DNA of 27,898 bases from positions 1-27,898 of IMG/VR virus record IMGVR_UViG_3300032245_001134, one strand, 5' to 3'. The stretch comes from a virus. The notes beneath the pieces were generated by a model. That model was given only the letters and a program-made list of their open reading frames with translations, was not told the origin of the DNA and made no database searches. Positions 1 through 5,332 of this stretch are shown here, piece by piece (within the stretch, counting starts at the first letter, position 1; each line of letters starts with the position of its first letter). The translations under genes and the position numbers were made by a program.

Positions 1-257
1 AGCCAATTAGTAAATAAATACAGTAGCCAAAGTTGCTATCACACTTGCTATCAAATGATTATTTAATAGTTATTTCACACATAGATAGAACACAAACAAC
101 TTGTTTCATAAAGAAGTTGTGTGTGTAATCGTGCGTAATTGAGCGTATGCCCCCCACCCTTAAACGGAAATGGCTGGACATCCCCCCAGGGGACAGGCGT
201 GATTGAGACCTAGGAGTTTAGGCAGTAGCCAAAGGGCAGGGCTGTCAAAATGGCTGC
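1..257. other. Non-coding structured leader
   Basis: No convincing gene lies in this stretch. It is AT-rich to about 140 and then contains C-runs. A long hairpin is visible: the arm at 90-102 pairs with 114-126 (12 of 13 positions) around an 11-nt loop. A small CCCC/GGGG hairpin follows near 183-192. The 12-mer CAGTAGCCAAAG occurs at 21-32 and again at 223-234. A three-codon ATG GCT GCA TGA at 250-261 overlaps the start of the next gene. This may be an upstream regulatory region of the accessory cassette; no function is proven. Confidence 0.5.
90..126. promoter_or_regulatory. Long imperfect hairpin
   Basis: The arms ACACAAACAACTT (90-102) and AAGTTGTGTGTGT (114-126) pair at 12 of 13 positions, enclosing an 11-nt loop. 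The 3' side has no T-run on the plus strand, so a simple intrinsic terminator is unlikely. It could be an RNA structure or a protein-binding palindrome. Confidence 0.45.
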
Positions 258-627
258 ATGAACCAGAATCTCTCGTTCCAGCAACTGGACATGTTCAAAC
301 CTGCTCGTGAACTGCGGGGGATGCATCTATCGGATGTCGATGTGGCTATGAACAACAGTTACTATGCTAAGGATTACAAGAAGACTGCTAAGGTCGTTAT
401 GGCTCGTAAGGTCCGTGAGTCAAAGAAATCAGGGCTGTACGAGGACATCAAGCAAAAAGGTGTACAGAAGCCTGTAGAACTTGGTCAGGGCTACGGACCT
501 GGCATAAAGGTACTAGACGGGCACCATCGTGTCGCATCAGCCATGTCCATCGACCCGAACATGCTGGTCCCTGTGACTCATCGGTAGTCCGCAACAATTT
601 TCACCTAGAGGTCTTTAGGCAGTAGCC
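209..627. repeat. Direct repeat upstream of two small genes
   Basis: The sequence TTTAGGCAGTAGCC occurs exactly at 217-230 and 614-627, each preceded by a CCTAG-type pentamer (from 209 and 604). Each copy lies 28 bp upstream of a small gene start (258 and 656). The entry spans both copies; the sequence between them is coding. It may be a shared operator or upstream promoter element. The second copy abuts a TATACT hexamer. Confidence 0.45.
258..587 (+). CDS. ParB/sulfiredoxin-fold small protein
   Basis: 109-residue protein with the ParB-like box seen in the C-terminal half: QKGVQKPVEL (about residues 65-74) and then VLDGHHRVASA (about 85-95), followed by NMLVPV. In the ParB/Srx superfamily this G-H-H-R region lies in the nucleotide-binding N-terminal domain. 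Here there is no helix-turn-helix or dimerisation domain, so it is a minimal domain and not a partition ParB. Short proteins of this kind are common in actinophages and their role is unclear. A second copy of the same fold is encoded at 2542-2916. The ATG at 258 is used because the only nearby upstream ATG (250) reads three codons and stops in an ATGA overlap with this start, which may couple translation. Confidence 0.75.
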   Translation: MNQNLSFQQLDMFKPARELRGMHLSDVDVAMNNSYYAKDYKKTAKVVMARKVRESKKSGLYEDIKQKGVQKPVELGQGYGPGIKVLDGHHRVASAMSIDPNMLVPVTHR

Positions 628-633
628 TATACT
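605..633 (+). promoter_or_regulatory. Possible promoter with TATACT -10
   Basis: A TATACT hexamer (628-633) sits directly after the second copy of the GGCAGTAGCC repeat and 22 bp before the ATG of the next gene. No good TTGACA-like box is present 16-18 bp upstream, so the repeat itself may be the recognition element. Weak evidence. Confidence 0.3.
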
Positions 634-655
634 CGGTCTAGCGAAAGGAGTCACT

Positions 656-751
656 ATGGCTGTTATGCCTATGGGCGGAGCACCTGCTCCAACATGTGGT
701 TGCCAAGGTTGCAACTGCAAGTCAGATGACAATAAGGAAAAAACTGAATAG
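656..751 (+). CDS. Tiny Cys-rich protein (31 aa)
   Basis: ATG at 656 follows a good Shine-Dalgarno (AAAGGAG, 644-650). The product has 31 residues with four cysteines in the pattern CGCQGCNC at about residues 14-21, followed by a charged tail. The spacing resembles a metallothionein-like or other metal-chelating knuckle. No family is recognised. It is the first of a run of small Cys/His proteins. It is short enough for gene callers to skip, but the ribosome binding site and compact motif support it. Confidence 0.55.
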   Translation: MAVMPMGGAPAPTCGCQGCNCKSDDNKEKTE

Positions 752-763
752 ACTTACTATTGC

Positions 764-866
764 AGCGTGGAGGCTCATGGAGACCGAACCGTCTGCCCTC
801 CTTGGGTAACGAGGTCAAACTTATCAACAGATAGTCCGCTAGTGCACATAGCGGGCTATTTGGCTT
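764..866 (+). ncRNA. Candidate structured RNA ending in a terminator
   Basis: Between the Cys-rich miniprotein and the next reading frame lies a stretch with nested pairing: GGAGG (769-773) with CCTCC (797-801), enclosing AGAC (781-784) with GTCT (791-794). An alternative pairing is CCTC with GAGG at 811-814. It is followed by the terminator-like hairpin at 831-859. The first stem contains a GGAGG that could act as a ribosome binding site for a ten-codon frame starting at 777. It could be an attenuator, a small RNA or a chance structure. No known RNA family is recognised. Confidence 0.3.
831..866 (+). terminator. Terminator-like hairpin
   Basis: Arms ATAGTCCGCTA (831-841) and TAGCGGGCTAT (849-859) pair over 11 bp with one G-T wobble and a 7-nt loop. 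They are followed by TTGGCTTTT, a moderate T-rich tail. This fits an intrinsic terminator on the plus strand. Confidence 0.55.
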
Positions 867-895
867 TTATAACCATTGTTGTCGGGCGTTTCGAG

Positions 896-988
896 GTGTA
901 CGCTTCAGGTATGAATTGGATACAAGCAACGATAATCTTTGGACCAGTGGTGGTCCTACTGATTTTCTTTTGGAACGATATTAAGTAA
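896..988 (+). CDS. Small single-helix membrane protein
   Basis: The frame ends at 988 and encodes a hydrophobic segment (IIFGPVVVLLIFFW) near its C-terminus, so a single-pass membrane miniprotein of 25-30 residues is likely. The frame is open back to a GTG at 767, which would give 73 residues. The part before about 870 is occupied by the hairpin and terminator-like sequence and reads as non-genic. The GTG at 896 or the ATG at 911 are therefore better start candidates, although neither has a strong ribosome binding site. Its stop overlaps the next ATG (TAATG), which suggests translational coupling. No family is recognised. Confidence 0.35.
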   Translation: MYASGMNWIQATIIFGPVVVLLIFFWNDIK

Positions 989-1140
989 TGGCAAATCAAT
1001 ATATGAAGAACGATGTAGGCAATAGCAAGGGCAAGTCCTACTGCAGCACCTGTGGTGAGTGGGCCTATGATTGCAAGACCATCATCGTATTTGGAACACC
1101 AGAAAGAGTATGCGGTGAGTGTCGTAGCAGCGATAGTTAA
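988..1140 (+). CDS. Zinc-ribbon miniprotein (50 aa)
   Basis: Starts in a TAATG overlap with the preceding frame. The 50-residue product has CSTC (Cys19, Cys22) and CGEC (Cys42, Cys45) knuckles about 20 residues apart, plus Cys29. This is the classic four-cysteine zinc-ribbon layout. There is no room for another domain. Its partner and function are unknown. It overlaps the next zinc-ribbon frame at its 3' end. Confidence 0.6.
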   Translation: MANQYMKNDVGNSKGKSYCSTCGEWAYDCKTIIVFGTPERVCGECRSSDS

Positions 1141-1273
1141 CGCTTACTGTGTTAATTGCAAGGAGAGCAAAGAATCTCCTCTAATAGAGATTAAACCCAC
1201 TGATAGTGGTCGGACACTCCATATCGGCGTGTGCCCTCAATGTAAAGCCCAGATTAAAAGGATAATGAGATGA
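1115..1273 (+). CDS. DUF5679-like zinc-ribbon protein
   Basis: The core reads AYCVNCKES, then about 22 residues, then GVCPQC and a basic tail. This matches the pattern I know for DUF5679 (AYCVKC ... GTCPxC), a small zinc-ribbon family common in bacteria and phages. The frame is open back to 1052, but those codons overlap the upstream gene completely. The GTG at 1115 gives 52 residues and a 26-bp overlap with the upstream gene. The exact start is uncertain and no strong ribosome binding site decides it. The stop overlaps the next gene in ATGA. Confidence 0.6.
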   Translation: MSVVAAIVNAYCVNCKESKESPLIEIKPTDSGRTLHIGVCPQCKAQIKRIMR

Positions 1274-1524
1274 CTCCAATTGGACCTCAACTAGCAAAAG
1301 CCTATGCACATCAGCAAGAGCAGATGCATAAAAAACACACAGGCAAGTGGGAACAAATGGAACTCCCATTTAATCAACCCCTTAATAAAAAGAAGATTAA
1401 ACCTGCTCAATTTGGTTCCCCCGAAGATAAAGCCAAGTGGGACCATGAGAAGGCCAAGTTAAAGAAGAACAGAGAAGACCTGGAGGCACTCCTCAAACTA
1501 GATGAGGAACTCTGGAACTCGTGA
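1270..1524 (+). CDS. Small basic, charged protein of unknown function
   Basis: 84 residues, starting in an ATGA overlap with the DUF5679-like gene. It is rich in Lys, Glu and Gln, with a predicted helical, possibly coiled-coil C-terminal half (residues about 50-82, KAKWDHEKAKLKKNRED region). There is no cysteine pair, so it differs from its zinc-binding neighbours. No family is recognised. The overlaps at both ends place it in the same translationally coupled operon. Confidence 0.6.
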   Translation: MTPIGPQLAKAYAHQQEQMHKKHTGKWEQMELPFNQPLNKKKIKPAQFGSPEDKAKWDHEKAKLKKNREDLEALLKLDEELWNS

Positions 1525-1619
1525 CAGACCAGTTCACCTGTTCCTGTGGCAAGAAGTATTCATTTGCCCATTTAATGGCTTATTGCAAAGCCAGACACAA
1601 GTCCGTCGGCGGTGCATAA
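1521..1619 (+). CDS. Zinc-finger-like miniprotein (32 aa)
   Basis: GTG start in a GTGA overlap with the previous stop. The 32 residues include CSCGKKYSFAHLMAYCKARH: Cys7, Cys9, Cys22 and His26, with His17 between. This arrangement resembles a minimal CCCH or C2H2-type finger. It is below usual gene-calling length. The overlap and the motif are the support; there is no family assignment. Confidence 0.5.
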   Translation: MTDQFTCSCGKKYSFAHLMAYCKARHKSVGGA

Positions 1620-1627
1620 TTTAAGTC

Positions 1628-1759
1628 GTGCAGGATTCTCGTTATGAGGCGTGGAAGTGCAAAGTGTGTCAAAAGCACTATGTAGTTCCAGACCTTGCAC
1701 GTGGGTGCGAGAAGAAGCACCACGACCAAGCGAAAGAACGCCTAGAGAAAGAAGAGTAA
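1628..1759 (+). CDS. Zinc-finger-like miniprotein (43 aa)
   Basis: GTG at 1628 gives 43 residues with CKVC (Cys11, Cys14), a later Cys27 and HH at 31-32, then a charged helix. The pattern C-x2-C-x12-C-x3-H-H fits a small zinc finger. A different frame is also open across this stretch, but it is only an N-terminal extension of the next gene and shows no protein-like character. The ribosome binding site is weak, so the start is tentative. Confidence 0.5.
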   Translation: MQDSRYEAWKCKVCQKHYVVPDLARGCEKKHHDQAKERLEKEE

Positions 1760-1761
1760 CT

Positions 1762-2073
1762 ATGTGGTCACCTGCTGAATGCGGACACTGCGGTTACGAG
1801 ATTCAGCCAGTTCAAGAAGGCAATCCTCATGGAGAACCTCATGCAACTGGTTGGGTTCATCAACCTGACATGGTTGGTAAAGACTTCTATTGCAACTGTG
1901 AAGGTAATAAGAAACTTAGCCATCACTCTGCACATCCCGCAGATAATCGTTCTGTAGAGCAGGAATATCACGGGGCTAATGAATTAATGGCAGAACATGA
2001 CCTTGGTATTGAAGTAAGCAAGATTATGAATCAAGCCCATAAGAATTTGAGTGGAGAACAGTTCCATGGCTAA
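1762..2073 (+). CDS. Cys/His-rich protein with CxxC and CxC knuckles
   Basis: ATG at 1762 is preceded by an AAGAAGAG ribosome binding site two bases after the previous stop; a longer frame back to 1651 was discarded. The 103-residue product has CGHC (7-10), GWVH (30-33) and CNC (44-46). This resembles small phage zinc-binding proteins with a C-x2-CG ... GWxH ... C layout. The C-terminal half is His-rich and helical. Likely metal binding by Cys7, Cys10, Cys44 and Cys46; the cellular role is unknown. It overlaps the next gene by 8 bases. Confidence 0.65.
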   Translation: MWSPAECGHCGYEIQPVQEGNPHGEPHATGWVHQPDMVGKDFYCNCEGNKKLSHHSAHPADNRSVEQEYHGANELMAEHDLGIEVSKIMNQAHKNLSGEQFHG

Positions 2074-2440
2074 TTGTCCAGAGTGCAACGGTCCTGATGA
2101 CCATATCCATCTAAGCGAAGAAGATGTAAACGCTTATAAGAACATCCACGCAGCAGCACAGATGGCTCACGCAGGTTCAGAGATTGAAAGAACCCGCAGT
2201 GTTTCATTGCACGACCATAAAGACCTTCTTGACCATCTACAGTCTGATAACGGACACATGATGGGTCGCTATGCTCAATACCGCAACACACATGATGAGC
2301 ACATTCCAGGGGTACGTCCACAAGACCACTATGACCATGAAATGACTCATAGAGAGTTGATTGCCCTGCATCAACACGACCATAACAAGTATCCTGAAGA
2401 CCCACACACCACCGTTGATGGCGAACACTTCCACCATTGA
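2066..2440 (+). CDS. Histidine-rich protein with N-terminal CxxC
   Basis: ATG at 2066 (GGAG at 2053-2056 is the ribosome binding site) gives 124 residues. CPEC is at residues 4-7, and I count 20 histidines, many in H-x-H or H-x2-H spacing towards the C-terminus (HDH, HQHDH, HFHH). That composition suggests divalent metal binding over much of the chain. The GTG at 2051 would add five residues and is less likely. No family is recognised. The opposite strand is also open here but only mirrors the His-rich codons. Confidence 0.65.
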   Translation: MANCPECNGPDDHIHLSEEDVNAYKNIHAAAQMAHAGSEIERTRSVSLHDHKDLLDHLQSDNGHMMGRYAQYRNTHDEHIPGVRPQDHYDHEMTHRELIALHQHDHNKYPEDPHTTVDGEHFHH

Positions 2441-2449
2441 GGATTTGAT

Positions 2450-2545
2450 ATGAGCAAATGTATTAAATGTGACCACGAGTTGTACGACAGCACTTGTTGT
2501 TTTGAAGACAACTGTAAATGCGTTTGCGAACGTACTAACCCATGA
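2450..2545 (+). CDS. Tiny Cys-rich protein (31 aa)
   Basis: ATG at 2450 after a GAGGA ribosome binding site. The 31 residues contain seven cysteines: CIKC at 4-7, CC at 16-17, and C-x-C-x-C at 22-26. Such density in so short a peptide indicates metal chelation or disulfide bonding. In the cytoplasm, zinc or another soft metal is more likely. The stop overlaps the next ATG in ATGA. No family is recognised. Confidence 0.55.
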   Translation: MSKCIKCDHELYDSTCCFEDNCKCVCERTNP

Positions 2546-2916
2546 GTGCACGTAACGTAAGTCATCAGCAACTTGCTATGTGGTACACACCTGGCGAAGT
2601 TAAAAACATGGTTGGTAATGAATCTAAGTTTGACCGTCGTCCAGATGAAACTATCGACCAAATGTGGTCACGTAAGGCAGATGAAGCCCGTGTTGGAGAT
2701 GTAACTCATAGCCGTACTCCAGTAAAACATCAAAGAACTCTTACACAGAGTGTTGCACAACAAGGAGTAAAGAAACCAATTCGTTTAATGCATGATACAG
2801 ATGCAGGAAGAACAATCTTGGTTGATGGACACCATAGAGTGGCTGCAGCAGCAGAGGTTAATCCAAATATGTTAATCCCTGCAGTTCACCATGAAGATAA
2901 CGTAAAGCACGAGTAA
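2542..2916 (+). CDS. ParB/sulfiredoxin-fold small protein (second copy)
   Basis: 124 residues with QQGVKKPIRL (about 73-82) and ILVDGHHRVAAAAE (about 92-105), then PNMLIPAVHH. This is the same ParB-box order as the protein at 258-587, with which it also shares an N-terminal QQL segment. No helix-turn-helix is present. The two genes look like diverged paralogues bracketing the zinc miniprotein run. Start ATG at 2542 overlaps the previous stop in ATGA. Nuclease, CTPase or regulatory activity cannot be told from sequence. Confidence 0.75.
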   Translation: MSARNVSHQQLAMWYTPGEVKNMVGNESKFDRRPDETIDQMWSRKADEARVGDVTHSRTPVKHQRTLTQSVAQQGVKKPIRLMHDTDAGRTILVDGHHRVAAAAEVNPNMLIPAVHHEDNVKHE

Positions 2917-2924
2917 CTTTTGAG

Positions 2925-2954
2925 TCTCAGGCTCTAATTGCCTGGGGACCTGAG
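2925..2954 (+). terminator. Hairpin between ParB-like and halogenase genes
   Basis: CAGGC (2928-2932) pairs with GCCTG (2940-2944), extendable with wobbles to 2925-2947. CTCAGG (2926-2931) can alternatively pair with CCTGAG (2949-2954). The T-rich run CTCCTTTTTCTG follows only about 20 bases later, so termination is uncertain. The two competing pairings could also serve attenuation. Confidence 0.35.
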
Positions 2955-2994
2955 CATGTCGTAAAACTGCTCCTTTTTCTGTTAAGGTGTACGT

Positions 2995-4491
2995 ATGAAA
3001 ATAGTCGTTGCTGGTGGAGGAACCGCAGGTTGGATTGCAGCCTACTTAATTGCTAATGCTCACAAGGGTGTGCATCAGATAACCGTTATCGAATCTTCTG
3101 AAATCGGCATCATTGGTGCTGGTGAAGGTTCTAGCGGTCTTTTTTATCAATTAGTTACAGACCGCATTGTTCAAGGCGGAGCAAGCATTGAGGACTTCAT
3201 GGTCCGTACTGACTCCACTATTAAGTACGGCATCAAGCACGAGGGTTGGTCACCAACTCATAAAGACTATTTTGCACCTCTAAATGGTTCTAATACTTCA
3301 GCAGACATCCCCGACTACAACTTTCACCACACCCTGATTAACTACCCAACTGAACACATCTCTTTAGCCTCTACTGTTGGTCTTGCCTATTACCACAACA
3401 AGGCTCCACTTCGTGAGTTTGGGTTTCACTTTGATGGTCACAAGGTTGGAAAATACTTTGAATACCTGTTGTTTAAGGAAGAGAAGGGTGTTCGTAAGGT
3501 CGATGCTGTTATCAACAAGGTCAACCTAAACCAGCAAGGTGAGATTGCAAGCCTTAATCTCAGCAACGGACAAACACTGGAAGCAGACTTCTTTATTGAT
3601 TGCACTGGTTTTGCTCGTGTCTTATCTAAAGAACTAGGCGTTAAGTGGGTTTCCTACAAAAAGAACCTTCCTGCAGATAGAGCAATGCCGTTTATCGTTG
3701 ATTACAAAATGGATGAAACAGACCGCATTGAGCAGTTAACTAAAGCAACTGCTCTGTCCTCTGGTTGGATGTGGAGTATTCCGCTACAAACACGTATGGG
3801 ACACGGCTATGTGTATAGCAGCGAGTTTCTTACTGAAGACCAAGCACAACAAGAAATTGAAAAGAAGTTGGGTCACAGCATCACCCCGATTAAAAACATC
3901 AAGTTTGAAGGTGGACGTGCTGAAAACCTTTGGGTTAAGAACTGCTTGTCTACTGGGCTATCTGGTTCATTCCTTGAGCCACTAGAGGCTACATCTATCC
4001 ATGCAACGATTATTCAGTTGTTGGAGTTTATATTCCAGTTCTTAACCGCAGATAAAGAATCGATGATGAATCCCGTTGTTGCTAAACGCTTTAACGAGAA
4101 GATGAACAACATGTTTGACGACTTTAAAGACTTTATTGTTTTGCACTACCAAGGTGGTAGAGATGACTCTGAGTTCTGGAGATACATCAAGACTGGAGAA
4201 ACCCTAACTCCGTTTGTATCTGAGTTGCTTGATTACTGTAAAACTCATATACCAAACTACCTCTACTACCAAAACTACTTAGGAACTTCCGCACCTTTGT
4301 GGAACTGGGTACTTGCTGGTATTGGAAAACTTAATCCAGAGGTTGCTAAAGCAGAACTTATGCGTCATGGAAAGTTAGAGCAAGCAGCGATGGATTTCCA
4401 ACGCTACTTTGACTATCCTCCGTTTTACAACATCAAGGATTACCCTGAGTTCTTAGTTAACCCAGGAAGTGTTTCAAAATTGCCGTTGTAG
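2995..4491 (+). CDS. Flavin-dependent (tryptophan-type) halogenase
   Basis: 498 residues, about the normal length for the Trp_halogenase family. Seen: FAD-binding GGGTAGW near the N-terminus (7-13), GAGEGS (41-46), a lysine in the STIKYGI context (Lys77) at the place of the catalytic Lys79 of PrnA, the family signature GWMWSIPL (257-264) followed by RMGHGYVYSS, and FLEPLEATSIH (327-337) around the conserved Glu/Ser-Thr region. The W-x-W-x-I-P motif separates halogenases from flavin monooxygenases. Such enzymes use FADH2, O2 and halide to form hypohalous acid and need a separate flavin reductase, which is not in the window. Related genes occur in cyanophages, for example VirX1. The substrate cannot be predicted; free Trp is only the family namesake. 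Start ATG has AAGG upstream. Confidence 0.9.
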   Translation: MKIVVAGGGTAGWIAAYLIANAHKGVHQITVIESSEIGIIGAGEGSSGLFYQLVTDRIVQGGASIEDFMVRTDSTIKYGIKHEGWSPTHKDYFAPLNGSNTSADIPDYNFHHTLINYPTEHISLASTVGLAYYHNKAPLREFGFHFDGHKVGKYFEYLLFKEEKGVRKVDAVINKVNLNQQGEIASLNLSNGQTLEADFFIDCTGFARVLSKELGVKWVSYKKNLPADRAMPFIVDYKMDETDRIEQLTKATALSSGWMWSIPLQTRMGHGYVYSSEFLTEDQAQQEIEKKLGHSITPIKNIKFEGGRAENLWVKNCLSTGLSGSFLEPLEATSIHATIIQLLEFIFQFLTADKESMMNPVVAKRFNEKMNNMFDDFKDFIVLHYQGGRDDSEFWRYIKTGETLTPFVSELLDYCKTHIPNYLYYQNYLGTSAPLWNWVLAGIGKLNPEVAKAELMRHGKLEQAAMDFQRYFDYPPFYNIKDYPEFLVNPGSVSKLPL

Positions 4492-4741
4492 CAAGTATGC
4501 ACCATGCAACGTTAAAGTAGATGATTGTTGGCAATGTCTTGATAGTTGATGTAAAAATCAAAGCAAGACTTGATATAAGAGCAAAGATGTAAAGCCACCA
4601 CCACTGTTTTCCAAATAACAATCCAGGAACAATGATGCACAACTTTGTTGAAAATGCCCAAAACTCAATGGCATTAACTTTTGTCCAGTAAGACTTAGTA
4701 AATAACTGTTGGGTAACTTGTGGTATTTCGTTAATCTTCAT
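4457..4741 (-). CDS. Three-helix membrane protein (minus strand)
   Basis: 94 residues with three hydrophobic segments at about 27-44, 47-66 and 70-90; the second begins WWWLYIF. It lies opposite the halogenase and overlaps its 3' end by 35 bases tail to tail. Its ATG lies inside the last codons of the upstream minus-strand zinc-ribbon gene (11-base overlap), so the two are probably translated together. No family is recognised. It might be a host-membrane-modifying accessory (moron) protein. Confidence 0.55.
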   Translation of the reverse strand: MKINEIPQVTQQLFTKSYWTKVNAIEFWAFSTKLCIIVPGLLFGKQWWWLYIFALISSLALIFTSTIKTLPTIIYFNVAWCILATTAILKHFLG

Positions 4742-4937
4742 TCATCGCCCTATACTCTGGTGAATCAACTGGGCACGGGACTGTGACCAGGGCTTCGCAT
4801 TCTGCACATTCGGCATCTACTCCCCACAAGGCTATATCGTAATCCTCAAACATGGCGTAGATTTTAAACAGGCGTGATTGACATACAGGGCACTCGTGTG
4901 TTGGGATACCCCTGAAATTGATGTCTTTTAACGCCAT
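4731..4937 (-). CDS. Zinc-ribbon protein (minus strand)
   Basis: 68 residues with CPVC (16-19) and CAEC (44-47), a four-cysteine zinc ribbon, plus Cys55. It is transcribed against the rest of the window and divergently from the gene at 4991. The ribosome binding site is weak (GGGG just before ATG), and a TAGTAT hexamer lies close upstream on the minus strand, so leaderless or near-leaderless expression is possible. It forms a two-gene unit with the membrane protein that follows. Function unknown. Confidence 0.65.
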   Translation of the reverse strand: MALKDINFRGIPTHECPVCQSRLFKIYAMFEDYDIALWGVDAECAECEALVTVPCPVDSPEYRAMNED

Positions 4938-4990
4938 GCCCCAATACTAGTGGTAAGGTAGAGGCACACTTCACAAACTAAGGAGACTCC

Positions 4991-5260
4991 GTGAAGATTA
5001 CAAAAACGTTTGACGCAAGCATTGTGCTTAACCCTGAAAAGGGTGGCGGTTGGCTTGCTAAGTGGCACATTCATGATGGAGAACAAGTTGTAGTAACTAT
5101 CTACTCTTCATGGAAAAACGCTTCTGCTGCAAAGCGTTGGCTTAAAGCAGAAGTACAGGCTAATACCCCTCGTAAGAGCATAAAGATGCTCCCAGGGTCC
5201 CAAGTGGACGTAAAGGGCAAACCAACCTCATTTTCAGGTTCTTTGACCTTTAAAGGCTAG
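4991..5260 (+). CDS. Small protein of unknown function
   Basis: GTG start with a strong AAGGAG (4979-4984) ribosome binding site. 89 residues, basic, with an alternating pattern suggesting a beta-rich N-terminal half (FDASIVLN, GGWLAKWHIHDG, VVVTIYSSW) and a helix (ASAAKRWLKAEV). The layout resembles a small double-stranded-RNA-binding-like or WGR-like fold, but that is guesswork. It is followed by a strong symmetrical hairpin, so it may be a monocistronic unit. Confidence 0.6.
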   Translation: MKITKTFDASIVLNPEKGGGWLAKWHIHDGEQVVVTIYSSWKNASAAKRWLKAEVQANTPRKSIKMLPGSQVDVKGKPTSFSGSLTFKG

Positions 5261-5280
5261 AAGTAAGTACTACCCAAAGT

Positions 5281-5314
5281 GGAGGGTCAAGGCTAAACTA
5301 GTCCTTGACCCTCC
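5281..5314. terminator. Perfect 12-bp hairpin, terminator-like
   Basis: GGAGGGTCAAGG (5281-5292) pairs perfectly with CCTTGACCCTCC (5303-5314). The CTA/TAG inside can extend it around a 3-nt loop with one bulge. The 3' side (AACTATTTA) is only mildly T-rich. It may act as a terminator or as an RNA processing or stability element before the peptidase gene. Confidence 0.55.
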
Positions 5315-5332
5315 AACTATTTAGGGATACCC

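Noticed and set aside
764-866. tRNA gene
   Set aside because: There is no GTTCRAATC-type T-loop, no acceptor pairing and no anticodon arm of the right size.
767-895. N-terminal 43 residues of a 73-residue frame ending at 988
   Set aside because: The codons run through a terminator-like hairpin, there is no ribosome binding site at 767, and the residues lack protein-like character; a later start is more likely.
1651-1761. N-terminal extension of the gene at 1762
   Set aside because: It overlaps a zinc-finger frame in another phase and the ribosome binding site sits before 1762.
2070-2661. Several overlapping minus-strand frames
   Set aside because: They are opposite the His-rich and ParB-like genes, whose codon use and coupled starts mark the plus strand as coding.
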